A stretch of DNA of 64,000 nucleotides, taken from contig JANTQA010000012.1 in assembly GCA_027625915.1 (NCBI GenBank), positions 14,036,501 to 14,100,500 on the forward strand, written 5' to 3'. The stretch comes from Anaeramoeba flamelloides. Its lineage: Eukaryota > Metamonada > Anaeramoebidae. The translations under genes and the position numbers were made by a program. Positions 34,302-46,900 of the stretch are shown here, piece by piece (the first letter of the stretch is position 1; each line of letters opens with the position of its first letter). The notes under the pieces were generated by a model. The model was not told the origin of the DNA. It searched no databases and worked only from the letters and a program-made list of their open reading frames with translations.

Positions 34302-35376
34302 TTATATTAAAAAATGAATAATTTGGGTATTTTTTTAGGTTTTTGGATTTTGTTTAAGATTGGTTGTTATCCTCTGTTGTTGAGTTTTGGTTTATAATTT
34401 GAGAAGAGAACGTCATTAACAAATTAAAATTCAATTACTGAAAATTTGTTTTGTTTTCTTTTCAATTTTCAACTTTCGATCTAATTTGAAACAAAATTTT
34501 TAATTTTCTTGGCGTTGGTAATAATTTTGATTTATTTGGAAGAGAGCTTGATATGAACAGTTTAAGATTCGTTCAAGAATTTTTCTTATTCAAGAGGTTG
34601 GGAAAATATTTGGAAGGAATAATCTTCTCAAAAAAATATTTTACTAAACTTTGGAATAGCTTTTGGATCAATGACAAAGTTTTTGTTTTTGGTAAATTAT
34701 ATGAACAGCTTTTTTGTAAAATTTTGGGGAAACATATTTGAAAGCAAAACCTGTGTGCCATGGGAAATTTATTTGTCCAATATTTGGAAAGTCACCCAGG
34801 ATCGATAAATTTTTTTTTGTTAAAAGGCTTGGGTTGATGAAACTTAATTTGAGAAACATTTTTAAAAACCTTTTTGAATTTAGAAAGGCCAAAGGAATGC
34901 TGTACAGAAAATGTTTGAGGCACTTCAAGAATATTTTTCGATCTAAAAGTACCATTCTCATATTCCTTTTGTTTTTTATTTAATTTCTCTTCTTCATTTT
35001 TTCAGAAATAGCAAATTGGTTGATGTTTAATTAAAACCAATTCAATTAATTTCATCCCATTAGAAAATTAGAATGGAAAAAAGTTTCAAAAAATGATTAA
35101 AATGCTTTTCAATTTTATCCTTAGTCATAATTTTTTTGAATATGTACTTTAATTGGTTTTTTTTAAAAAATTGAGGGAAATTGGCTGTTTGGTTTTAAAA
35201 TTATAATTTCAAAAATAATTGCAATAGATACAAGCTGAAGGGAGTTTAATTGGTGAAATGTAATTCCACAGAGACTGCGATTTTGGTCGTGGTTTCGTTT
35301 CTCATTTTATCATTTTTTTCAATTTTCAATTCTCTTTCTAATTTCTACTCACCCACTTTTTCCTAATTTATTTATT
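34302..35376. other. Intergenic DNA with overlapping open frames on both strands
   Basis: Between 34553 and 34983 frames of 62-97 codons are open on both strands. Repeated motifs such as FPNIL/FPNIG and KKNSS/KKNLS on the minus strand suggest a decayed internally repeated sequence. None resembles a known family, and I do not call a gene. Confidence 0.3.
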
Positions 35377-37634
35377 TTGAAACATTTTCTTGGTGAAACA
35401 ACATGGAGTCTAAAAAAAAATGAACTAGATGTTGAAAAATTGAAAAAGATCAAAGTAAGAGATGAAATGGAAGAAAGAAGAACCAAGCTTGAAGATGAAC
35501 TCGATGAAATGATCAAAACACGTAAGAAAATGGAAGCAAGAAGAAACAAGCTTGAAGAAGAGATTGATCAACGGATTGAAAAAAGAAACAAACTAGAAGA
35601 GGAATTATTAGAAATGAGAAGAACGAGGTGAAATGAAAGGGGAACTGAAAGAATTAAATAAAAAATCGAGTTTGAAAATTAAAATTCTAAACACAGTTGA
35701 GAAATTACAAGAACAATTAGAAGACAAAAATCCAAATCAAACCGAACAAGAAATCGAGAATATTCAATTAAAAATCATTTTATTAAATTCAATCGAAGAA
35801 CAAAACCAACAAATTGACAAGCAAAACCAACAAACCAAAGAACAAAACATTCAAATTGACAAGCAAAATGAACAAATCGAAAAAGCAAACCAATTTTTTC
35901 AGACACTTAACATTGCAGTTGATGGAAAATTGAGCAATATGGCTCTTTTTCATTCCAAAACAACTCGAGAGGATTTTCACAAATTAAAAACAATAGGTAA
36001 ATAAAAACAAGACACTTGACTTTCAATTTTTTTACAATTTTCCAACCAATAATGTCTAATTCAATTCCAATTGTATAATTTTTCTCACTGAAATAAACGA
36101 TCCCAAAATTTAGTTGAACAATACCTAGAGTCGGCACAACAACATCTGAAAAACAAACAAACATTTATGGAAGAAGATTTGATTAATCAATTTAATGAAA
36201 CCAATTTAAAGAGTATTAATTCCAAATTTAATGAGGATTCCATACCGTTTGTAAATCGAGAAGAAGAAACGAAAGCAATTATAAATGGAATAATTTCTGA
36301 TTTCCTTGAAGTTGAAGACCAAACTCTTGGGAAGAAAATTACCAATTTAACTTGGTTTGGCTCGAGTGGGATTGGAAAAACAAGACTTGCAAAATCAATT
36401 TTTTTTCAACCAAAATTCAAAAAAAAATTCAAACAAACCTAAAGAATGGAATACCAAAATGAATAAGACTCAGAGAATAAGAAACAGATCAACAATTTAA
36501 ATGAATGCTACGATAATTTTCTAAAATATCATTTATTTTTTTATATAAATTTTCAAGAACATATTCTGAAAAATTGGGAAACAAAAAATATAGAACAGAG
36601 TTTGTTGTATAGGATATTAATGGCTCTATCAAAATTTAATAATGATCCAAATTTTACTGATTACCAAGTTTTATTATAATTGAGCAATAGCTTTCAATCG
36701 GTTGATCCACTTTTTGTTAATTTACAACAAACAATTTTTTCAAAACAAAAACAAATCAAAAAACACAAACAAGAACAAAAGGTAATGATGAAAAAAGGAA
36801 ACCACAAAGAAAAAAAAAACAAGATCCAAAAAAATTCCCGTAAAAGAAAAAAACCCCAAAATCCGACAAGTAGAGGCACTAAAAAATTAAAAATTAAAAA
36901 AAATACAGAAAAACAATCTTTCAAAATAGAAGAACATAAAAAAAGAAGAAGAAAGAATAGACGAAAAAAACATCTAAAAATACCTGCAGTCGAATTACTC
37001 GAAAAAGAAGAAAAAATACCTGCAATCGAATTAATTGAAATTGAAAAAGAAAAAATTGAAATAGAAATTGAAATAGAAACAGAAACTGAAACAGAACGCG
37101 AAATAAAAATTGAAAAAAAAAAACAAATACAAATAGAAAAAAAAAAACAAATAGAAATAGAAATTGAAAAAGAAAAAGAAGAAAAAAACAAATCTAAAAT
37201 CCACAAGAATAAAAAGAAGAAATGGTTAATGATTATAATAATTTTTGACGAAACTAATAAAACCTTACAAAAAAATTCAAATTATCTTGGAGATTTATAT
37301 CAAACGATATTATCACAAAAAAAACTTTTAATAAAACAAAAAATCTTTTTATTTCCTGTGTTTTGTGGTACCCAATCCAAAAATTCACTTGAAAAGATTG
37401 GTTCAATAAGTGAACGATACCCAAAACAAATTACAATACATTTAATGAAAATTGAAAATTATGTTCAAATTCTTGAAAAATTAATCAAAAAAACAAATTT
37501 GAAATTTGAAGAACTTCCCCAAGGTATCCAATTTCTTCTTGTAAATATTGAAGGGATACCTAGATTATTTCAATATTTTTTAATATCTATTCTAGAATAT
37601 TATTTTTTAAAAAGAAAATCCACGATGTTTTGCC

Positions 37635-37665
<31 letters not shown>

Positions 37666-39262
37666 TAATAATAATAATAATATAAAGAAAAATTTGATAA
37701 ATCAATTTCTTGAAGCAAAAGAATCAAAAAAAAAAGCAAACAAAGAAGTGATTCAAGAAGAAATAAAAGTAGAAAAGGAAAAAGAAAAAGAAATGGAGGA
37801 AGAGAAAGAAAAGGAAAAAGAAACAGAAACAGAAACAGAAACAGAAACAGAAACAGAAAAAGAGAAAGAAAATGAAAAAGTAAATGAAAATGATGGAAAA
37901 AAAATCAAAAATAATGAACTTATTAAAAAATTTATACTAGAAGATTCAAAAATAAATCCAAGTTTATGTACCAAAATTTTTAAGTCTATTAAAGAAAAAA
38001 TAATTACACATGTTCAAATGATCTCAATACAAATTTTAATCAACCAGGATATAACATTATTATTTCAATTCTTTGGTTATTCATATTTTGAAACTCATTT
38101 ATTAAATATTAAAAAATTTGAAATTCAATATTTAAATAATCAAGTTCAAATAAAAACTCTCAAAGATTTAGAAAATGATGGATTGTTATTTTTAAAAAAA
38201 AAATGATGCGAATACAAGTGTAATAATTTTCCCATATATCTATCTTGATTTAATTTTGGAGAAGATCAATAAAACTAATACTCTATATTTACCAAGAATC
38301 TTGGAAACACCAACAAAAACAAAGAACTTTACTACAAATGAAAATGATGATCTTAAAAATTTTTTATTGAGATTACAAATATTATCCTTTTTGGAACCAA
38401 AGAAACCAAAGGAATCAAAGAAAAAAAAAATACAAACAACAATTGTTAAATTAAAAAAGATCTTTTATTCTCCTCTCTATTTCCAAAAAAAAAAAAAAAA
38501 AAAAAAAGAAGCAATTATAATAACTATAACAATAATAATTTTTTATTATTTTGTTCAGAAATGAAATTTAATATCGAATTCAATAAAATCAAATTAATTA
38601 GATTACAATCATCAACATCAACAACAACAACATCATCATCAAATTTTATAATTAATAAGAATAAGATCAACAACAAATCAATATATAATACCGGACAAAT
38701 TAGATCTTCAAATTTTCAAAAGCGAATTATAAATGAAGCAGTGTTATCAAAAGGTGTGGGCTTTCTTAATGTTGCTAATTCACCCTTTGCAGATTCTTTT
38801 ATTGTGCTAACAATTAATGAAGATTATCAAGAAACGGCATTAGAAAAATGGAAATGGCAAAGAAAACAAATTTATAAAACTGATCGATTCAATAGTGGAA
38901 TGGATGCATTAAAAAGAGAACCTTCTCAAAAGCCAAAACATTTTCTGATTTTAATCCAATCAAAAAGTGGATTAACAAATAAAATCAACCTCTTAACTGA
39001 ATGGAATAAAATAAAATTAATAAGCCAAGACTTTCCATTTCTTTTTATATTAATTGTTGATACAAATTCGGTAACAGAAAAACAACAACAACAAGAAGAA
39101 GAAGAAGAAGAAGAAGAAGAAGATAATAATAATAATAATAATAATCAAAAGATCATCCCTGAAAATTTAAAATCATTTGTTTTTATTTTTACGCCAAATA
39201 ATTGGGAACAAATTTTTGATTCAAAAACTATTCTTTCAAGGAAATGGCATCATGATTTATAA
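35377..39262 (+). pseudogene. Fossil of a Crinkler/RHS-type P-loop NTPase plus nuclease effector-like gene
   Basis: Parts in order: a charged coiled-coil region with an EQNQQIDKQN-type repeat (35390-35990); a visible GT-AG intron; a region with PFVNREEE and a Walker A motif GSSGIGKTRLA (near 36360-36390); a long Lys/Glu/Ile low-complexity insert; a Walker B-like IIIIFDE (near 37215) and VFCGT (near 37360); further Ser, Asn and Glu/Thr runs; and a C-terminal domain (38690-39240) with GFLNVANSPFADS and LILIQSKSG, which fits a PD-(D/E)xK nuclease core. The pairing of this NTPase with such a nuclease is the layout of the Crinkler/RHS-type family known from oomycetes, fungi, trypanosomes and amoebae. 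The coding sequence is broken in about five or six places, so it is treated as a fossil. Decay looks modest in age because the domains remain easy to read. Confidence 0.7.
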
Positions 39263-40797
39263 TTTCAAAAAAAAAAAAAAAATGGAGTATCAACTACAAT
39301 AAATACAATAACTACTACAACGACTAACACCACTCTGTTCTTTAAGAATAATGTTCATAAAATAAAAACAAAGTAAATAGTTCATATAATTTTTTGATTT
39401 CTGTTATTTTTATATTTTCCCTATAAAAAACAAATCATATTACAATCATATATACAGATGCTAAAAAGTACCATAATATCCCACTTCTAGATAAAAAAAA
39501 AAAACAAAGAAATAATCAATTAATTCTTTGTTATATTTCATTCATAAAATGCTTATAATATGGGAAATAAACGAAAAAAAAAAAAAGAAAGAGAAAGAAA
39601 GAAAGAGAAAGAGAAGGAGAGAGAAAGTAACATGAAAATTATTTTTTTCAAAAATAAACTTTTTAATAAAAAGAAACTAAAATTCAAAATTTGTTGTTCA
39701 CGATAAATTATTTGTTAAAAAACCAATTTATTTGATGTTTTCATCCATTTAGAAGAAAGTATAATTTTTAAAAATGATATTTTTTAAATTCAATTTTTCT
39801 TATTATTTTTGAATAGAAATTGTAAATTTCAATAATTTCACTACACACCACTCAGTAAAAAAAATAAAAAAAAAATTTCTAAGAATAGATTCAAGTGCAT
39901 TACATATTATGAATCAACAATATTCCGAATCAGACAGTTTATGAAATTTGAATAATTAAACCACAATGTATTCAACGAAAATTGAACACAAATACAAAAA
40001 CTAAAAAACGATTTCATTTTGTATTATAACACGCATCTTTATAAACACATTGAAGACATGTAATTATTTCCAAAGATGAAAACTGGTTTAATCCTAACCC
40101 ATTAAGAAGGAAAATTTTATAATGAAGAAATGAGATGGGAAATTTTTTTTTTTTTTTTTTTTTATAATTAACTTCTGTTTTTCTCAAATAAAAAAATCCC
40201 TTAGTTGTCTCATCAAAAATTCTAGTAAAAGTTTTTTTGAAAATTTTTATAATTTTCCATTTGGAGAGTTATTAAAAAATATGAACAACAAACCCTATTG
40301 TTATACCAAATATGCACTACCAAAATCGCAAGATTCTTGAATTCTATTTTAACCCATTAAAACACAGATATTTGGTTCTAAAAACAGATATAAAATTTTC
40401 AATCCTTTTTTACTAAAAAAATGTTTGAATTCCATTTTAATATTTAAAAATCAATTTAATTATTACAAACGCATTTAATGATTTAATACCAATTTTTAAA
40501 ATTTCAATTAAATTACATTTAGATTTCTAAAAATTAAATCCCATTTAGATTATTTTTTATTTAGAATGGATTAAATAAGTTTTCAGATTTGAGAAGGAAG
40601 TATTACTTTCTTGAAGAATTAATTTATTCAAAAAATATGATAAAATAAAAACAAGTTAAAAAACGTAAAAATGAAAGATAACTAAAAGACTTTTTATTTA
40701 ATCAGATGGATTTCAAATGTAAAAAAAAAAAAAAATAGAACTTTATAAATATTTTTATCTTTTAAATGAATTTTGTTGAAAAAATATCAACTTTTTT
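39263..40797. other. AT-rich intergenic DNA
   Basis: A GA-rich simple tract lies at about 39575-39632. Nothing else gene-like or shared was recognised. Confidence 0.45.
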
Positions 40798-41065
40798 AAT
40801 ATATATCCCTTAGCACCCCAAATATACTAAAAACATTTCAAACAAAATTTTAACTTGAAATATTATCAAAGGATTATAAGAGATAGAATTGATAAACAAT
40901 TATCTTAGAAAGAAGATTTTATAATTAAAAATTGTATAGTTACTTACAATAAAAAAATAACTTGAAAAAAATTTTTCAACATTGGGAATTTTTTTGTGTT
41001 TATTGTGATCTTATTATTTTTCCAAATTTTGTCAATATAAATTTTTTTTTTTTTTTTTTTTTTAA
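40798..41065 (+). repeat. Dispersed repeat (family C), copy 2 (empty site for MITE-A)
   Basis: Matches 24207-24655 but without the MITE-A: AAACAATTATCTTAGAAAG is uninterrupted at about 40894-40912. Confidence 0.8.
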
Positions 41066-41665
41066 TAAACACTCTCTATTTTAGTTTGCGCATGTAATCT
41101 AATCAATAAATATATTACTGATTGAACCAATAAAACAATTATTTTGTTTAACAATATTTAATTTTTTTTTTCACAATTTTCTAGATCTTCATTACTCTGT
41201 GGTTTGGTTATTGTATATATTAGTATTTAGTCAATTTTTTAAACGATTTTATTTTCCAAATTTCTAAATAATTTACATTATTTAATTATCAAAAATTATT
41301 TTTGATTCGCAAAGAAAAATTATTGTTTTATAAATTTGTAATGATGTCTTGTCTTAATTTTTGAATTAGTGTTTGAAAATTTTAACATTTAATTAATCAA
41401 TTCAATATGAATTACATTTAAATTTTAAAATAATAGGTTTTTACATTGAATATAAAAGTTAAATACACACAATCGAAATGTAAGTAAATCTATTAAAACA
41501 CTGGAAAATAGTTGAATACAAGTTATATATTAGAGAGTTTGACAATATCTTTGTTGAGTCATTATAAAGCTTCAAAAATCGCGATTATCTATATCAAATC
41601 ATGATATTTGAGAAAATCATAAGAACTATTTTTATCACAATAATATAACAAATTGGGATATTCTA
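41066..41665. other. AT-rich intergenic DNA
   Basis: No gene or shared repeat recognised. Confidence 0.4.
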
Positions 41666-41860
41666 TAGTCAGTTCCACTTTTAAGGCATAAAATGCAATG
41701 AGATTTAAGGCACAATAAAAATCTCAAATTAAGGCACAAAATTTGAAATCTAGTAAATTAAATTGTAAAAAAAAAAAATACAAATTTTGTGCCTTAATTT
41801 GAGATTTTTTTGTGTCGTAAATTTCGTTGAAAATTTATACCTTAAAAGTGGAACTGGCTG
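41666..41860. mobile_element. MITE-A copy 6
   Basis: A 195-bp copy with TA at 41664-41665 and 41861-41862. Left end TAGTCAGTTCCACTTTTAAG; the internal half-sites are partly diverged. Confidence 0.85.
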
Positions 41861-42181
41861 TAGAATATCACGATAATAATTTAAAAATTGTGATAAATCA
41901 ACAAAATATCGCGTTTAAAAGTAATCGCGATATAATAGTTAAAAAGTTCTAGCGTCAAAACAACAATAATCGGTATTTGGGTTAATTGAGAAATATTGAA
42001 AAGGAAAAATTTTTTGATCAATAATCAGATTATGTGAAATAAAAGTTATTCTTTGTAAAAACAACAAAAAAGGTACTTGATTCAATCAAGGATCAGATCA
42101 AAGAGTTTTATTGTATTTTAACTTGATTTGGTTGATAGATATATTGATCCGTTTAGATCAACAATAAACGAAATAAAAAAG

Positions 42182-42384
42182 TCAAATAATTAGATGTTTT
42201 GTCAATCGTGGTGTTTTAAATTGTCTAGAATAAAAGAGTTTCTCAAACAACCAACCCTTTACTTGGTCTTTCGGGGTTGTGTTCTTGGGTTCAAAATTTT
42301 CAATTTCCTTTAAAAGTTTTAAGGTGGCTGAATAATTTTTCAAAAGTTTGCACAACAACCCAGTCACATTATCACCAGTTATTT
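42182..42384 (-). other. Possible coding remnant, unknown
   Basis: GC is higher here than around. The minus strand reads KLLKNYSATLKLLKEIENFE... through QFKTPRLTKHLII to a TGA at 42182-42184, and the same frame continues upstream with stops. The plus strand also has open frames (42193-42309, 42277-42468). A decayed gene or element piece is possible, but no family is recognised. Confidence 0.25.
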
Positions 42385-42544
42385 AGATTGTTTGTACATT
42401 TGTTTTCTTCATGTTATTCTTCTTCTTTTACAATCTTTGATTGGAAAGAAAACTCAACCAGAGCTTAAAGGTTTATTTATTAATAAACCCAAACTCCTCT
42501 AGACTTATATATAAAACTGAAGCTCAAATAGACTTGGCCGTAAT

Positions 42545-43070
42545 AATTAAACACTAATTTAAATTTTTTAACACCCCAAAATTTAATTTGTTAAAATAAG
42601 CTTATTAAATCCGATTAAGAAGAAATACTAAATTAGAATTATCCAATTATTGGAATACTAACAATTTTTTTTATAAATTACAATACTGATATAAAAAAAA
42701 ATAAATAATTATCAATACTAATAAATCAAGACTGTGTTGAAAATTTTGGAGAGAGCATAAAAATTTTTATTGGTAAAACATGTTTAAATTCTATTAGCCA
42801 CTATTGCACAATCAAAAAGTTAGATAACATCAACTAATTTTATTTTTGTTCATCTCTTTAAAAGAACCCAACTTTAACTTTATCTCAACATATCAAAAAA
42901 AAATTACTAATTGTACAAAATAGGTTTGGTAATTCAAAAAATAAAATGAAAACAAAAAACTTTAAGATCAAAAAATTATTTTCATATTTTCAAAAAATCA
43001 AAATTATTTTGCAAAATTTCATGAAATTTTATTCTGGTGATTCTTTGAATTGTTTGAAATTTTTTTGACT
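42545..43070 (+). repeat. Dispersed repeat (family G), copy 2
   Basis: Matches 15385-15890 in the same orientation with moderate divergence. The small internal inverted repeat is still visible (TTTTTTAACACCCCAAAA and GTGTTGAAAATTTTGGAG). Confidence 0.55.
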
Positions 43071-43940
43071 TTTAATTTATTATCAGCAATACATTTTAGA
43101 ATGGATGAAAAATAAAGATAACTAAATAAACCGTAAAAATAATAAAATAAAAATTATGCTGTAAATTTTAAAAAAAAAATTCTTATGGGTTTAGGTATAT
43201 CAATGATTGATTTTTTACATTGAAAGCTAACAAATAAATTAATAAGTTACTAACGAAATAAGTCCATAAAAAAAAACTATTAACGGTTGACTTTTAATTG
43301 GGCTAACTAAAGATAAAATCAATCAACTGATGGTAATTTTTGAAGATATTTGTAGATTCTCTACATTTATTGATATTTTCGGGGAGGTAAATAGTGATGA
43401 AAAAGACCAGACTTAGGCTTGATTCGCACCTAGTACACATATATTTTGAGAAAATTCAAAATAATATACTATTTCTTGACAAATATCAGTCATTTTTAAA
43501 TCAGGATTAAAAATAACTCATTATAATAATGAAGTTTCTTGCTTGGTTCAAACAGTAATTTCTCATTTTCAAGCTGGTTGTAAAAAAAAAAATTTAGATC
43601 TGATCCAAATGCCGAGAATATCCACAAATCTACATTTTACAAAAAAACCCAATATTTCTTCCAAGGTAAACAATTTCGATAAATATAAATAAATAGAAAA
43701 ATATATGAAACAGTATTAATAAAAACCACAATAAGGATCTAAAGAAATTTATTTTTTTTTTAACTCTAACACATAAAATAGCTAATTAATGGATGATATT
43801 GCTTTCTTTGAAATAAAAAATAAAATTCAATTATTGTAATTAATCGAAAATTTTTTTAGGAATTCAAAAAATGATAAAAAAAAAATAAAAAAAAAGGAAT
43901 AAAAATAAAAAAAAAATAAAATAAAATAAAAAAAGAATTG
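43071..43940. other. 3' flank of the ABC transporter gene
   Basis: AT-rich, no gene recognised; A-rich runs immediately follow the transporter stop codon. Confidence 0.45.
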
Positions 43941-46900
43941 TTATTTTTTCTTTTTAGCAAGTTTTTCTAAAGCGAAAGCATTTTCTTTCCCAGTTTTTCT
44001 GACTAAAGAGGAAAATAGCCCTTCTTTATTTTTCAACAAGTTTGTTGGTGTATCGAATTCTTTCAATTTCCCGTCATCTAGTGACATTATTTTATCCGAG
44101 TCCATAATTGTATTTAGCCTATGGGCGATTGTGATCATTGTACATTTTTTAAATTGGTTTCTGATGGTCTTTTGTATGAGCATGTCTGTCTCTGTATCGA
44201 CGCTTGCTGTGGCTTCGTCGAGAATTAAGATTTTCGATTTTCGTGCCAATGCTCTCGCGAGGCAAAACAATTGCTTTTCGCCGACAGAGAAGTTCTGGCT
44301 CTCTTGGTTGATTTCTTGGTCCAGTTTCTTTGGCAGGGACTTTATTTTGTCCTTGAGGTAGACCTGCTCGAGGATTTGCCATAGCTCTTCGTCTGTTGTG
44401 CCCATTTCGCCGAAGGGGTCGAGGTTGTCTCTGATGGTGCCCGTAAACATGACGGGGTCCTGGGGGATGATAGACAGCTTTTTCCTGAGGTCGTGTAGCC
44501 CGATCTTGGAGATGTCGACGCGATCTATTTTGATCTGGCCCCCAAAGAGCTCCACGATCCTGAACAGGCACAGCACCAGGCTGGACTTGCCCGAGCCCGT
44601 TCGCCCAACGATCCCGATCTTTTCCATGGGCCTGATTTTGCATGATATTCCCCTGAGCACAAGGTCAAGCTCCTCTCGGTACCTCATTTTGACATTTTTC
44701 AGCTCAATTGCGCCGCTCGCAGGCCAATTCTCGTCGGGCTTGGTCTCCTTGATTTCGAGTTCTGCTTCGTTGACAACCTCGGAGTATTCGATCAGCCTTT
44801 CGATGGAGTTCATGCTCTTCTCCAATTCTGCAAAGTTTCTGACGATGCCGTTGAAAAGCATGCCGATGGAAATACTAAAGCTCACGGCAAGGCCGGAGTA
44901 CGCAGGCCCGATGACCTCTGAATTGATCCACACAAAGAAGGCAGAGAAGAACACCAAAAATGCTGCGATGAATTCCACTCTTACGCCGAGCCAGCGGTTG
45001 CCGGCCCATTGGCAATAAATGGACGAGGTGTTGATGTCCAGCAGCCGCTCGTTTCGTTTTTTGAAAAATCGCTCATATCCAAACGCGCGGATGACGGGCA
45101 GCCCGCTTAAAGTTGCCGAAAAGTTATTGATAATTGGTGATCGCGAGATCGATTCCAAACGCTTGATATCCCGAAACGCAGGTCGATAAATGTTCAATAG
45201 CTTATAATAGACATACCCCAGCACCACGCAGGGGATCAAAAAAAGGGGTATCACAACCGAGATCGCGATCAAGGTGAAAACCAGCGACAATAGGGTCACA
45301 AGAAAGCCCGATAGCGTATTCGCGAGCGAAAGATCAACGTCCATTTGATCCTTATTAAACCGATTCAAAATCCTGCCCGCGGGGGTTGTATCAAAATAGC
45401 TCATGGGCGCTTGAATGATCCGCGTTAGTAAATTGCTATGCAAAATTTTTGAGGCCCGGAGCGATTTAAATGCTATATAGAGTCCACGGCATAATTGGAA
45501 CAGGATACCCGAAAAGCCAATGACAATGTAAATCGCGAGATAAAAATTATCCGACTTGTTTTCGAAGGTGTCCTTATCGATCCAGGCCGCGAGCCAATAT
45601 TGATTACCCAAGGAGGAGAAAATGAATAAAATGGTGAAGAATGAAATGGCAAAGCCTACACTGATCCCACCTGCTGCCTTGATGTATTTGTTGTAATAGG
45701 ACCAATTGACTTGGCCAAATTGCCTTTCTTCTTCTTTGATAAGCTGTGCTCCTGCAATGCTCTTGATATGATTTTGTCTGATTTTCTCTTTTTTATCTGT
45801 AATCTTCAATTGTTCCTTCTCGACTAATTCAAGTTCCTTGGAAATTAAATCCTGATCTGTTGCCAAATTGATCCACAAATTTTGGTTAAATTGGTAATCG
45901 CTGTCTTCACTTTGATTTTTATTTTTGTTTAATGTATCTGGTTCCATATCTATTCCTTCTATTCCTTCTATTCCTTCATTGTCAGAAGAAGATGAAGAAG
46001 TTGAAGAAGAAGACGATGATGATGATATTAATTTTTTATTTTTATTTTTACTTGTGCTTTTACTATTTTTACTATTTCTACTATTCCTGCTGTTTCTGCT
46101 ATTTCTACTATTTCCACGTTTTTTGGTATTTCTGCTTTTTTTCTTTTGTGTAATGTTATCATTTTCATCATTATCTCTGTCGTCTTTAGATCCTTTGGGC
46201 TGTACGATTTTCGAAAAATCAAACCCTCTTAATAGCAATTCACGATAAGTGCCCCTTTCAATGATCTTACCATTATTCATTACAATAATGTCATCAGCTT
46301 TGGGTAAATATTGTAGTTGATGGGTAACCAAGAGAACAGTTTTCTCTTTTAATAGCTCTCCCTTAATACATTGATCAAAAATGTGTCTGCCAACATGGGC
46401 ATCGACTGCACTTAATGGATCATCGAGGAGTACAATTTCTTGGTCTGCATATACTGCTCTTGCTAAGGAGATCCTTGCCTTTTGCCCACCGCTCAAGTTG
46501 ACTCCCTTTTCGCCAATTTCTGTTTGATCACCTGCTGATAAAATTTCTAAATCAGGAATGAGTGCGCAGCTTTGAATTACCTTGTCATATCTATTTTCAT
46601 TTAATTCCTTGTAAAACAGAATATTATCCTTTACAGTGGCATTTTGGATCCAAGCTTCTTGGGGGGAATAGGAAATTGTTCCCTTTACCTGGATTTCGCC
46701 GTTCGTTTTTGGGATTTCGCCTAAAATGGCAGACAATAATGATGTTTTGCCACTGCCCACTGGACCAATAATCATTGTTAATCGATTCGGCAAAATATCA
46801 AGACTGATATTATTTAATGTGGATTTTCTATTGTTATCTTGATCGTCATCGTTACCGCTCGCGATTCCGCTTTCGCTTTCGCTTTCGCTCTTGCTCTTGC

